Under the pieces are notes generated by a model. The model made no database searches. It was not told where the DNA came from and saw only the letters and a program-made list of their open reading frames with translations. The translations under genes and the position numbers were made by a program. From Streptomyces sp. BA2 (GTDB lineage Bacteria > Actinomycetota > Actinomycetes > Streptomycetales > Streptomycetaceae): a stretch of 64,000 nucleotides of DNA. The stretch is taken from positions 4,414,001-4,478,000 of the forward strand of contig NZ_WSRO01000002.1 in the NCBI RefSeq assembly GCF_009769735.1. Reading direction: 5' to 3'. Positions within the stretch are counted from its first letter, which is position 1, and the number at the start of each line of letters is the position of its first letter. Of the stretch, positions 32,752-40,999 are shown one piece after another.

Positions 32752-33890
32752 TGGCCGCTAGCAAAGTTCTCGCCGGTGCTCAGGTGGTCCTGCCCACCGG
32801 GACCATTCCCAACGGCCGTGTGATCGTCGACGGCACGCGCATCGTCGGGAGCGCTCCCGCGGACGCCGAGACCATCGACCTCAGCGGCCACTGGGTGGTC
32901 CCCGGCTTCGTCGACATCCACAACCACGGCGGCGGCGGTGCCTCCTTCACCTCCGGCACCGTCGAGGACGTACTCAAGGGTGTCCACACGCACCGCCTGC
33001 ACGGCACGACCACGGTCGTCGCCTCCACCGTCACCGGCGAGATGGACTTCCTCGCCCAGCGGGCGGGCATGCTCAGCGAGCTTGCCGAGCAGGGCGACAT
33101 CGCGGGCATCCACTTCGAGGGGCCGTTCATCTCGCCGTGCCGCAAGGGCGCGCACAGCGAGGGCCTGCTGCGCGACCCGGACCCCGCCGAGGTCCGCAAA
33201 CTGATCGACGCGGCGCGCGGCCGGGCGAAGATGCTCACGCTCGCCACCGAGCTGCCGGGCGGCATCGACTCCGTACGGCTCCTCGCCGAGCACGGCGTAA
33301 TCGCGGCCATCGGGCACACGGACGCGACGTACGAGCAGACCGTGCAGGCCATCGACGCGGGCGCCACCGTCGCGACGCACCTCTACAACGCGATGCCGGG
33401 TCTCGGGCACCGCGAGCCGGGCCCGATCGCCGCGCTTCTGGAGGACGAGCGGATCACAGTCGAGCTGATCAACGACGGCACGCATCTGCACCCCGCCGCG
33501 TTCGAGCTTGCCTTCCACCACGCGGGCGCCGCCCGCACCGCGCTCATCACGGACGCGATGGACGCGGCGGGCTTCGGCGACGGCCGGTACATGCTCGGCC
33601 CGCTGGAGGTCGAGGTGAAGGACAGCGTCGCGCGCCTCGTCGATGGCGGCTCGATCGCGGGCTCGACCCTCACCCTGGACCGTGCCTTCAAGCGCTCGGT
33701 GACCGTCGACGGGCTGCGGGTCGACGACGTCGTGCGGGCCATCTCCGCCAACCCCGCCAAGCTCCTCGGGATGTACGACGAGGTCGGCTCGCTGGAGCCC
33801 GGCAAGGACGCCGATCTGGTGGTCCTGGACGCGGAGTTCGACCTGGTGGGCGTCATGCGCAAGGGCGAGTGGGTGGTCAAGCCCGGTTAG
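32751..33890 (+). CDS. nagA: N-acetylglucosamine-6-phosphate deacetylase
   Basis: A 379-residue amidohydrolase converting GlcNAc-6-phosphate to GlcN-6-phosphate and acetate. Metal motif VDIHNHGGGG (residues ~60-69), HFEGPFIS with the metal-binding Glu, AAIGHTDATY, THLYNAMPGL and the catalytic Asp in LITDAMDAAG. It links extracellular chitin-derived GlcNAc (via nagK) and MurNAc recycling (via murQ) to glycolysis or cell-wall synthesis. Translationally coupled to nagK. A hairpin terminator follows. Confidence 0.95.
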   Translation: MAASKVLAGAQVVLPTGTIPNGRVIVDGTRIVGSAPADAETIDLSGHWVVPGFVDIHNHGGGGASFTSGTVEDVLKGVHTHRLHGTTTVVASTVTGEMDFLAQRAGMLSELAEQGDIAGIHFEGPFISPCRKGAHSEGLLRDPDPAEVRKLIDAARGRAKMLTLATELPGGIDSVRLLAEHGVIAAIGHTDATYEQTVQAIDAGATVATHLYNAMPGLGHREPGPIAALLEDERITVELINDGTHLHPAAFELAFHHAGAARTALITDAMDAAGFGDGRYMLGPLEVEVKDSVARLVDGGSIAGSTLTLDRAFKRSVTVDGLRVDDVVRAISANPAKLLGMYDEVGSLEPGKDADLVVLDAEFDLVGVMRKGEWVVKPG

Positions 33891-33898
33891 GCCCAACT

Positions 33899-33926
33899 CG
33901 GTTGGCCCGGACCTCTGGGCCAACCG
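33899..33926 (+). terminator. Terminator after nagKA
   Basis: CGGTTGGCCC pairs perfectly with GGGCCAACCG around an 8-nt loop, 9 bp after the nagA stop codon, followed by CCTTGTCTTT. Confidence 0.8.
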
Positions 33927-33994
33927 CCTTGTCTTTGACATGATCAGCCCCGAAAGCAGTCATCTCGTGGCTATCGGGGAGAGGTGAGTGACGA

Positions 33995-34927
33995 GTGATC
34001 CTCACAGTCACGCTGAACGCCGCCCTGGACATCACCTACCGGGTCCCCGCCCTCACCCCGCACGCCTCGCACCGCGTCACCGCGGTCATCGAACGGCCCG
34101 GCGGCAAGGGCCTGAACGTCGCCCGCGTCCTCGCGGCCCTCGGCCACGACGTGACGGTGACCGGCTTCGCGGGCGGCGACACGGGCCGCGTCCTGCACGA
34201 GCACCTCTCGCGCGAGCCCCGCGTCACGGACGCGCTCGTGCCCGTCGAGGGCGCCACCCGCCGCACGCTCGCCATCGTCGACGCGAAGACCGGCGACACG
34301 ACGCAGCTGAACGAGCCGGGAGCGCCGGTCTCACCCGCCGAATGGGCCGCGTTCCAGGAGTCGTACGAGGACCTGCTGCGCCGGGGTGCCGCGGCGGTGG
34401 CGCTCTGCGGAAGCCTGCCGCCGGGGGTCCCGGTCGGCGCGTACGCGACGCTCGTACGCGCCGCACGCGCGGCCAAGGTCCCCGTGCTCCTGGACACCAG
34501 CGGTGAGGCGCTGCGCCGTGGCGTCGCCGCACGCCCCGACATCGTCAAGCCGAACGCCGACGAACTGGCCGAGCTGACCGGCTCCCACGAGCCCGCCCAG
34601 GCGACCCGTGACGCCCGCCGCAGGGGCGCGCACGCCGTGGTGGCTTCCCTGGGTGCCGAGGGCCTGCGCGCCGTCACGCCGGAGGGCACCTGGCAGGCGG
34701 CCCCGCCCACCCGTGTGCGCGGCAACCCGACAGGCGCCGGTGACTCGGCGGTGGCGGGTCTGCTCTCCGCCCTGGTGGAGGAACTCCCGTGGCCGGATCG
34801 CCTCGCGCGTGCCGTGGCGCTGTCCGCGGCGACGGTCGAGTCCCCCGTGGCGGGCGAGTTCGTGCCCTCGACGTACGAAGACCTGCTCGCGCGGGTCGCG
34901 GTGACCGGGGAGGCCACCGCGGCGTGA
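33995..34927 (+). CDS. PfkB-family sugar kinase (1-phosphofructokinase/tagatose-6-phosphate kinase-like)
   Basis: A 310-residue ribokinase-fold kinase of the LacC/FruK subgroup: VILTVTLNAALDITYRVPAL at the start, PGGKGLNVARVLAALGH, and the anion-hole/catalytic NPTGAGDSAVAGLLSAL near residue 245. It phosphorylates a phosphosugar to a bisphosphate. The next gene is a class II bisphosphate aldolase, so the pair could run a tagatose-6-phosphate or fructose-1-phosphate route, possibly linked to amino-sugar breakdown. GTG start; a separate promoter is likely after the nagA terminator. Confidence 0.88.
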   Translation: MILTVTLNAALDITYRVPALTPHASHRVTAVIERPGGKGLNVARVLAALGHDVTVTGFAGGDTGRVLHEHLSREPRVTDALVPVEGATRRTLAIVDAKTGDTTQLNEPGAPVSPAEWAAFQESYEDLLRRGAAAVALCGSLPPGVPVGAYATLVRAARAAKVPVLLDTSGEALRRGVAARPDIVKPNADELAELTGSHEPAQATRDARRRGAHAVVASLGAEGLRAVTPEGTWQAAPPTRVRGNPTGAGDSAVAGLLSALVEELPWPDRLARAVALSAATVESPVAGEFVPSTYEDLLARVAVTGEATAA

Positions 34928-35006
34928 GAACACGCGTCACCGCGTGGGCGACGCACAATGCGACGCACAACGGGCCGTGCCGGCCCAGGAATTGGGGACA
35001 TTCATC

Positions 35007-35855
35007 GTGCCACTCGTATCCACCGGGGACCTGGTCTCCGACGCTCGCGCGGCGGGGCGCGGGGTCGCCGCGTTCAACGTGATCACGCTGGAGCACGCGG
35101 AGGCGATCGCCGCGGGCGCCGAGCGGGCGGGCACCCCCGCGATCCTCCAGATCTCCGAGAACGCCGTGAAGTTCCACGGCGGCAACCTGTCCGCGATCGC
35201 CGCGGCAGCGGCGGCGGTGGCGAAGGCGTCATCGGCCCCGCTCTCCCTGCACCTGGACCACGTCATGGACCCGGACCTCCTACGGGCCGCGCACCCCGAG
35301 GGCTTCAGCTCGGTGATGTTCGACGCGTCGAAGCTGCCGTACGACGAGAACGTCAAGGCGACGGCGGACGCGGTGCGTTGGGGCCACGAGCGGGGCATCT
35401 GGATCGAGGCGGAGCTGGGAAAGGTGGGCGGCAAGGAGGGCGAGGCCCCGCTGGACGCGCACGCGCCGGGCGTACGGACGGACCCCGCGGAGGCGGCGGC
35501 GTACGTGGCGGACACCGGCGTCGACGCCCTCGCGGTGGCGGTCGGCTCCTCCCACGCGATGACGTCCCGCACGGCGACGCTGGACCACGAGTTGATAGCC
35601 GCGCTCGCCACGGCAGTCCCCGTACCGCTGGTGCTGCACGGCTCAAGTGGCGTACCGGACACGGAGATCCGGCAGGCCGTCGCGTCCGGCATGGTGAAGA
35701 TCAACGTCGGCACGGCCCTGAACACGGCGTTCACGGGCGAGGTGCGCGCGTACCTCGCCGCCCACGAGACAGGCGTAGACCCCCGGAAATACCTCGCCCC
35801 GGCTCGCGAGGCGATGGCCGGGACGGTGGCGGGGTTCCTGGGGCTGCTGAAGTAG
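35007..35855 (+). CDS. Class II ketose-bisphosphate aldolase (fructose/tagatose)
   Basis: A 282-residue zinc aldolase: FNVITLEHAEAIAAGAERAG, HLDHVMDPDL (zinc/catalytic His-Asp), GIWIEAELGKVGG, VGSSHAM and LHGSSGVPD. It matches the GatY/KbaY/FbaA group, shorter than the main glycolytic Fba of streptomycetes. It splits the bisphosphate produced by the adjacent PfkB kinase into triose phosphates. GTG 35007 was chosen on domain start; it lies 80 bp after the kinase stop, likely the same operon. Confidence 0.88.
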   Translation: MPLVSTGDLVSDARAAGRGVAAFNVITLEHAEAIAAGAERAGTPAILQISENAVKFHGGNLSAIAAAAAAVAKASSAPLSLHLDHVMDPDLLRAAHPEGFSSVMFDASKLPYDENVKATADAVRWGHERGIWIEAELGKVGGKEGEAPLDAHAPGVRTDPAEAAAYVADTGVDALAVAVGSSHAMTSRTATLDHELIAALATAVPVPLVLHGSSGVPDTEIRQAVASGMVKINVGTALNTAFTGEVRAYLAAHETGVDPRKYLAPAREAMAGTVAGFLGLLK

Positions 35856-35877
35856 CCCCAGGAGCAAGGAGCGGCGG

Positions 35878-36864
35878 CTAGCCCTTGTCGCCCTCCACGA
35901 GCCACATCTTGTCGATGTTCGCCCCGGTCGTCCCGCACAGGTCGCTCTGGGCGCAGTTGAGCGTGACCGAGTTGGTGCCCTTGGTGAGCTGGACCACCGC
36001 CCAGGTGTTGGTCCAGCCCTTCTCCCAGTCCCCTTCCTCCGCGTGGGCGAAGTTCTTCATGTTCAGGGGACGGGTCTGCTTCTTGCCGTTGACCAGGATG
36101 GTGGCGTTCGAGTCCTTGCCGGGGACGCCGTAGTTCACGTGGAGGCTGTACGAGCCGGACTTGGGGATGCCGTTGACGGTCCACGTCACCTGGGCGCCGA
36201 CCTTGTCGAACCCGGAGACGTAGACACCGCCGTCGGACTCGGCGCCCTCTATGTCCGAAGCCGTGGTCGTGCCGCCCTCCAGCTTGAGGGCCTTCGCGTC
36301 CGTCTTCGGGAGTTCGACCGGGTCCTCGGGCTTCTTCGTCGGCTTCTCGCTGGGCTTGACCGTCTCGGCCTGCGTCGAGCCGCCGCCCGCTTCCTTGCCG
36401 CCGCCCTCGTCGTCGCCGCCGCCCGACAGCATCGCTGCGGTGATCCCGATGGCGACGACCGCGACGACCGCGATCGCGGCGATCAGGAGGCCCTTCGTGT
36501 TGGGGCCGCCGCCGCGACCGCCGGAGCCTCGGGACGCCGGGGTGTACTGCGGCGTCGCGGGGGCCCCGCCGGGCTGCGTCTCCGGAGCGGCGTAGTGCGC
36601 GTTCGGCTGGCCGTAGGCCTGCTGCGGCGGCGGCACCTGCTGGCCGTACGTGGGCGCGGCCTGCGTGCCGTAGGTGTTCGGGCGGCGGTCGCCGACCGCG
36701 CGCACCTGGTTGTACGAGGAGCGGGTACCCGGGTATCCGTAACCGCCCCCGCCGCTGGGCGGGGTGGCGCCGGCTGCCTGTCCGTCTTCGTACAGATAGC
36801 CGAACACATCCTCGTCGCCCTCTGGCGCGTTCGGCGTGTGTTCGCCGTTATTGCCGGGCGTCAT
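35878..36864 (-). CDS. Membrane-anchored protein with CBM35-like extracellular domain
   Basis: A 328-residue protein. Residues 1-125 are cytoplasmic, rich in Pro, Gly, Tyr and Gln; one transmembrane helix follows (LLIAAIAVVAVVAIGITAAM, ~126-145), then a Gly/Glu/Lys linker with PSEKPTKKPEDP and a C-terminal ~130-residue beta-sandwich (GVYVSGFDKVGAQVTWTVNG through WAVVQLTKGTNSVTLNCAQS) resembling carbohydrate-binding modules of family 35. It probably binds a cell-wall or environmental polysaccharide. It is convergent with the aldolase gene and shortly downstream of cdgB. Confidence 0.8.
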   Translation of the reverse strand: MTPGNNGEHTPNAPEGDEDVFGYLYEDGQAAGATPPSGGGGYGYPGTRSSYNQVRAVGDRRPNTYGTQAAPTYGQQVPPPQQAYGQPNAHYAAPETQPGGAPATPQYTPASRGSGGRGGGPNTKGLLIAAIAVVAVVAIGITAAMLSGGGDDEGGGKEAGGGSTQAETVKPSEKPTKKPEDPVELPKTDAKALKLEGGTTTASDIEGAESDGGVYVSGFDKVGAQVTWTVNGIPKSGSYSLHVNYGVPGKDSNATILVNGKKQTRPLNMKNFAHAEEGDWEKGWTNTWAVVQLTKGTNSVTLNCAQSDLCGTTGANIDKMWLVEGDKG

Positions 36865-36939
36865 TCCCAGGTCACTCCCTCATGTCGCTGACCGGGGGAG
36901 CCTACCCGCTCCCGGTGGGCCCAAGGGGTGGCGTAGACC

Positions 36940-38613
36940 TCATCCGGCCCGCCTGTGCTGCTTGGCACGTGACCGTTTCTCCACGTACATCCGCTGGTCA
37001 GCGGAGTGCAACACCTCGTCTGCCGACATCCCGCAGTGCGCCCAGCCGATGCCGAAACTGGCACCGACCCGGACCGCACGGCCGTCCACCCGGATCGGCG
37101 GGATGATCGCGTTGCGCAGCCGGACGGCGAGGTCCTGCGCGTCGGCGCGGCCGAGCCCGTCGGCGAGGACGACGAATTCGTCACCGCCGAGCCTGGCGAC
37201 CGTGTCCCCGTCGCGAACGCCGCTGGTCAGCCGCCTGGCCACCTCGATGAGCACGGCGTCGCCGGTGTGGTGCCCGAAGCGGTCGTTGATCGACTTGAAG
37301 CCGTCGAGGTCGCAGAAGAGCACGGCCAGGCCCTTGGTGCCGTCGTCCGTGTCCCCGTGCCCTTCGGGGGGCGCGACGGTGTGCACGTGGTGGTCGAAGC
37401 CCTCGCCGCTCTGCTGAAGGGCGTGCGCGTTGTTCGAGCCGTAGTCGAAGCTGTGCTGCCCGTCCGCGTCGTACACGCCGTCGTACGCCGCGTCGAGCGA
37501 GTCCACCGCGCTCGGCTGGCCCGCGTGCGGCCGGCGGCAGAGGCGGGCGCTGAGGCGGGAGCGCAGCTCGGCGGAGTTCGGCAGGCCGGTGAGGGAGTCG
37601 TGCGAGGCGCGGTGGGCGAGCTGGAGCTCGCGGCGCTTGCGCTCCTCTATGTCCTCGACGTGGGTGAGGAGGAAGCGCGGCCCGTCGGCGGCGTCCGCGA
37701 CGACGGAGTTGCGCAGGGAGACCCAGACGTACGTCCCGTCGCGGCGCGCGAGGCGCAGCTCGGCGCGGCCGCCCTCGGCGGAGGTCCGCAGGAGCGTGCC
37801 GATGTCCTCGGGGTGGACCAGGTCGGAGAACGAATAGCGGCGCATCGCGGACGCGGGGCGGCCGAGCAGGCGGCACAGGGCGTCGTTCGTGCGCAGGATG
37901 CGGCCGTGCTGGTCGCCGCCCATCTCGGCGATGGCCATGCCGGACGGCGCGTACTCGAAGGCCTGGCGGAAGGACTCCTCGCTGGCCCGCAGCGCCTGCT
38001 GCTCGCGCTCCAGGCGGACCAGGGCGCGCTGCATGTTGGCGCGAAGGCGGGCGTTGCTGATCGCGATGGCGGCCTGGAAGGCGTACATCTGCAGGGCCTC
38101 GCGGCCCCAGGCGCCGGGCCTGCGGCCGTTGCGGGGGCGGTCCACGGAGATCACGCCGAGCAGTTCGCCGCCGGCGGCGCCCGTCGCGTACATCGGGGCG
38201 AAGAGGCGGTCCGCGGGGTGCCACTCGTCCTCGAAGCGGGGCTCGGGGCCGTCGGTGTACCACTGCGGGACGTCGTCCTCGTCGAGGACCCAGCCCTCGG
38301 TGTACGAGATGAACCTCAGGGCGCCCCAGGGCTCGCCCATGGAGAGCCGCTTCTCCCAGGCCTCGCGGGAGCCGACCCGGCCGGTGATGAGGGCCTCGGC
38401 GGCGGTGTTGCCCGCGAAGGCGGCGACCACGAGGTCGCCGTCAGGGCGCACGAGATTGACGCACGCCAGCTCATAGCCAAGGCCGTTGACCACGCCGTCG
38501 GCGACGGTCTGCAGCGTGTCCGCCAGGCTCCGGGCCGTGTTGAGATCCGCCACCACCTGATGCAGCTGCCGCAGGGTCGCAAGACGGACGTACGGCTCCG
38601 ACTCGGTCTCCAT
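36940..38613 (-). CDS. cdgB: Diguanylate cyclase CdgB (GAF-PAS-GGDEF)
   Basis: A 557-residue cytoplasmic enzyme: GAF domain (~20-195), PAS/PAC (~215-330, FEYAPSGMAIAEMGG), then GGDEF (~340-550). The active motif LGGDEFVVL is intact (GGDEF at 476-480) and the product-inhibition I-site RDGD (467-470) is present five residues before it. It makes c-di-GMP, the ligand of BldD, and thereby delays sporulation. A ~70-residue variable insertion follows SHDSLTGLPNSAELRSRL. No EAL domain. The symbol is given from domain order and neighbourhood. Confidence 0.9.
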   Translation of the reverse strand: METESEPYVRLATLRQLHQVVADLNTARSLADTLQTVADGVVNGLGYELACVNLVRPDGDLVVAAFAGNTAAEALITGRVGSREAWEKRLSMGEPWGALRFISYTEGWVLDEDDVPQWYTDGPEPRFEDEWHPADRLFAPMYATGAAGGELLGVISVDRPRNGRRPGAWGREALQMYAFQAAIAISNARLRANMQRALVRLEREQQALRASEESFRQAFEYAPSGMAIAEMGGDQHGRILRTNDALCRLLGRPASAMRRYSFSDLVHPEDIGTLLRTSAEGGRAELRLARRDGTYVWVSLRNSVVADAADGPRFLLTHVEDIEERKRRELQLAHRASHDSLTGLPNSAELRSRLSARLCRRPHAGQPSAVDSLDAAYDGVYDADGQHSFDYGSNNAHALQQSGEGFDHHVHTVAPPEGHGDTDDGTKGLAVLFCDLDGFKSINDRFGHHTGDAVLIEVARRLTSGVRDGDTVARLGGDEFVVLADGLGRADAQDLAVRLRNAIIPPIRVDGRAVRVGASFGIGWAHCGMSADEVLHSADQRMYVEKRSRAKQHRRAG

Positions 38614-38668
38614 TGCTCGCTCTCCCCGAGACCTCGACAGCAACTCCAGGATTCGCAGCGCCCTTACT

Positions 38669-38785
38669 GTTCTCTCAGTACCTGAGTTCTCTCAGTGTCT
38701 GATTGCCACCGTCACTGAATCACAGCGAGCAGCTCACTCGGTACACAGGGTCAACAAAATATGGGTCCTGTGACTCAAGTCACAG
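38669..38785. promoter_or_regulatory. Repeats and palindromes in the cdgB upstream region
   Basis: The 329-bp gap before cdgB and the flavin reductase contains GTTCTCTCAGT twice (38669-38679, 38686-38696), an inverted repeat CTCAG-TAC-CTGAG (38674-38686), and CTGTGACT-CA-AGTCACAG (38768-38785). cdgB is a known developmental target (BldD) in streptomycetes, but none of these fits the BldD box spacing exactly. Confidence 0.5.
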
Positions 38786-38942
38786 ATGGGAAGCCTTCGT
38801 TGGTCCAGTCCACTTGGCCGTCGCACACCTTTTGAGGGTGCCGCTCCTGAGGGTGCCGCGGAGCATCGGCCTTCGGTCCTAGGCCCGGTCTCGGCCGTCG
38901 GCCCGATGTGGCGACAGGGGCGGCCGGGCTAGCGTCACTCCC

Positions 38943-39560
38943 GTGGTTCCCGTACTGAAGACATCTCCGGAGAGCGCTTCCGCGACTCCCCCTGCCCCGC
39001 CCTCCCCCCGCGCCATGTCCCCCGACGGGCATCCTGTGGGGGTGAGCAACGAAGAGTTCCGCGCCGCCATGTCCCGGCTCGCCGCGGGGGTGGTCCTGGT
39101 GACCGCCCGCGAGCCGTCCCTCGACGCGGACGACCCTCAGGCACCGGTCGGCGAGGACGTCGGCATGACCGCGACGGCCTTCCTCTCCGTGTCCCTCGAC
39201 CCGCCTCTCGTGCTGGTCAGCCTGCGTGAGGGCTCCCGGATGGACGACCTGCTCGCCGAGCAGCCGCTGTGGGGCGTCTCGGTGCTCTCCGAGAGCCAGC
39301 GCCACATCGCGGGCCGGTTCGCGATGAAGGGCAGGATCAGCGACCGGCTGCTCTTCGAGGACATTCCGTACGCCCGGGGGGAGACGTCCGGGGCACCGTT
39401 GATCGGCGGCGCGCTCGCGACGCTGGAGTGCCGGACCGAACAGACGGTGACAGCGGGTGACCACACCCTCGTCATCGGGCGAGTACTTTCGGCTGCCCTG
39501 CCGAGCGCCGACGGGGGCCCGCTGACGTATTTCAAGGGGAAGTACCGACAGCTGGGCTGA
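38943..39560 (+). CDS. Flavin reductase-like FMN-binding split-barrel protein
   Basis: A 205-residue protein of the flavin reductase (HpaC/DIM6-NTAB) family: FRAAMSRLAAGVVLVTAREP, GMTATAFLSVSLDPPLVLVS and GGALATLECRTEQTVTAGDH. It should reduce FMN/FAD with NAD(P)H for a monooxygenase partner or bind FMN itself. The GTG start at 38943 is supported by TAGCGT (38930-38935) 7 nt upstream, a leaderless arrangement. The first ~35 residues are Ser/Pro/Ala-rich and outside the fold. Confidence 0.85.
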   Translation: MVPVLKTSPESASATPPAPPSPRAMSPDGHPVGVSNEEFRAAMSRLAAGVVLVTAREPSLDADDPQAPVGEDVGMTATAFLSVSLDPPLVLVSLREGSRMDDLLAEQPLWGVSVLSESQRHIAGRFAMKGRISDRLLFEDIPYARGETSGAPLIGGALATLECRTEQTVTAGDHTLVIGRVLSAALPSADGGPLTYFKGKYRQLG

Positions 39561-39665
39561 CGGTTTCGGGGTCGAGCTGATGGTTTTGGGTTGAACGGTC
39601 TTTGCTGCCGCCACTGTTTGCTCAGCCGCCGGGGGGACCGGGTGCCGGGGGCCGGGCGCCGGGGC

Positions 39666-40094
39666 TCAGCCCCAGCCCTCCCCCGAGCGGCCGCGCTTGG
39701 TCTGGCTGCGCTGCTTCTTCTCGCGGAGCCGCCGTTCGTTGATCCCCCGGGGGATCTTCGTCGCGCGGCGGGGCCTGGGCGGCGGAGCGGTGGCCTCCGC
39801 GAGCAGCGAGGCGAGGCGGGTGGCCGCCATCTCGCGGTTGCGCCACTGGGAACGGTGCTCGGATGCCCGCACGCTGACGACACCGCCGACGAGCCGGCCC
39901 GCGAGCCGCTCCAGGGCGCGCTCCTTCCACACCGGGGGCAGCGCCTGGGTGTTGGCCAGGTCGAATCTCAGCTCCACCTGCGAATCGCTGGTGTTGACGT
40001 GCTGACCGCCCGGCCCGGACGACCTCGAGAAGCGCCACATGAGCTCGGCCTCGGGCAGGGAGACGGAGCCGCGGATGACATAGGGACCGGACAT
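39666..40094 (-). CDS. arfB: Alternative ribosome-rescue factor / peptidyl-tRNA hydrolase (ArfB/YaeJ)
   Basis: A 142-residue class-I release-factor homologue lacking a codon-recognition domain. The catalytic loop SSGPGGQHVN (GGQ) is near residue 28, and the basic C-terminal tail (RRLREKKQRSQTKRGR) is the part that enters the empty mRNA channel of stalled ribosomes. It hydrolyses peptidyl-tRNA to rescue them. It is convergent with the flavin reductase gene. Confidence 0.93.
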   Translation of the reverse strand: MSGPYVIRGSVSLPEAELMWRFSRSSGPGGQHVNTSDSQVELRFDLANTQALPPVWKERALERLAGRLVGGVVSVRASEHRSQWRNREMAATRLASLLAEATAPPPRPRRATKIPRGINERRLREKKQRSQTKRGRSGEGWG

Positions 40095-40201
40095 GGGTCC
40101 TATGGTCCCGTGTCTGTCCGGTCCACGTCACCCGTATTTACGGCGTGCCACGCTTGCGTCGGGAGTGACGCGAGAGACGAGTAAAGAAAGTAAAAGGAAC
40201 T

Positions 40202-40275
40202 GGAACCTCTGGGACCCCGGTCGACGTTCATAGGGGTGACGGTAGCTTCGTCCCCAGTACGAAGCCCGTTCGTAC
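40202..40275 (+). promoter_or_regulatory. Possible ECF-sigma promoter and inverted repeat before terD
   Basis: GGAAC (40202-40206), 18 nt, then CGTT (40225-40228) fits the ECF sigma pattern GGAAC/T-N18-CGTT. An inverted repeat GTACGAA-N5-TTCGTAC (40257-40275) lies downstream, 25 bp before terD. Stress induction is inferred. Confidence 0.4.
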
Positions 40276-40300
40276 GCAACGAGGGAAGGGACTCCCAACA

Positions 40301-40876
40301 ATGGCAGTAAGCCTGTCCAAGGGTGGCAACGTCTCGCTCACCAAGGAGGCTCCGGGCCTGACCGCCGTCACCGTGGGCCTCGGCTGGGACGTCCGCACCA
40401 CCACTGGCACCGACTTCGACCTGGACGCCTCGGCCATCGCGGTGAACCCGCAGGGCAAGGTCTACTCGGACGGCCACTTCGTCTTCTTCAACAACAAGGC
40501 GACGCCGGACCAGACCATCGTGCACACCGGTGACAACGTCACGGGTGAGGGCGAGGGCGACGACGAGCAGATCAACGTCAACCTGGCCGGCCTCCCGGCC
40601 GACGTCGACAAGATCGTCTTCCCGGTCTCGATCTACGACGCGGAGAACCGCTCGCAGAACTTCGGCCAGGTGCGGAACGCCTTCATCCGCATCCTCAACC
40701 AGGCCGGCGGCACGGAGATCGCCCGCTATGACCTGAGCGAGGACGCCGCCACCGAGACCGCCATGGTCTTCGGTGAGCTGTACCGCAGCGGCGCGGAGTG
40801 GAAGTTCCGCGCGGTCGGCCAGGGCTACGCGTCCGGCCTCGTCGGCATCGCGCAGGACTTCGGCGTCAACGTCTGA
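40301..40876 (+). CDS. terD: TerD-family protein
   Basis: A 191-residue TerD domain: [60 protein letters not shown] (Ca2+-binding acidic loops) and [20 protein letters not shown]. TerD proteins are linked to tellurite and general stress resistance and affect differentiation in Streptomyces; the biochemistry is unsettled. It is monocistronic here, with its own promoter and strong terminator, and not part of a full ter operon. AGGGAAGGG at 40282-40290 precedes the start. Confidence 0.95.
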   Translation: MAVSLSKGGNVSLTKEAPGLTAVTVGLGWDVRTTTGTDFDLDASAIAVNPQGKVYSDGHFVFFNNKATPDQTIVHTGDNVTGEGEGDDEQINVNLAGLPADVDKIVFPVSIYDAENRSQNFGQVRNAFIRILNQAGGTEIARYDLSEDAATETAMVFGELYRSGAEWKFRAVGQGYASGLVGIAQDFGVNV

Positions 40877-40893
40877 GGTTCATAGGCCAGTTC

Positions 40894-40932
40894 ACGAGGG
40901 CCCCCGGCGGAGTCTCCGCCGGGGGCCCTCGT
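40894..40932 (+). terminator. Terminator of terD
   Basis: A perfect 18-bp stem, ACGAGGGCCCCCGGCGGA with TCCGCCGGGGGCCCTCGT, 3-nt loop, 18 bp after the stop codon. Confidence 0.9.
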
Positions 40933-40999
40933 GGTTGCCGCGACGGCTCCGGGGCCGGAGCATCGGCAGCACCACCCACCACTTGAGGGAGTGTGAGCC

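Noticed and set aside
38768..38785. BldD box upstream of cdgB
   Set aside because: The palindrome CTGTGACT-CA-AGTCACAG does not fit the recalled BldD consensus spacing, so it is reported only as an unassigned inverted repeat.
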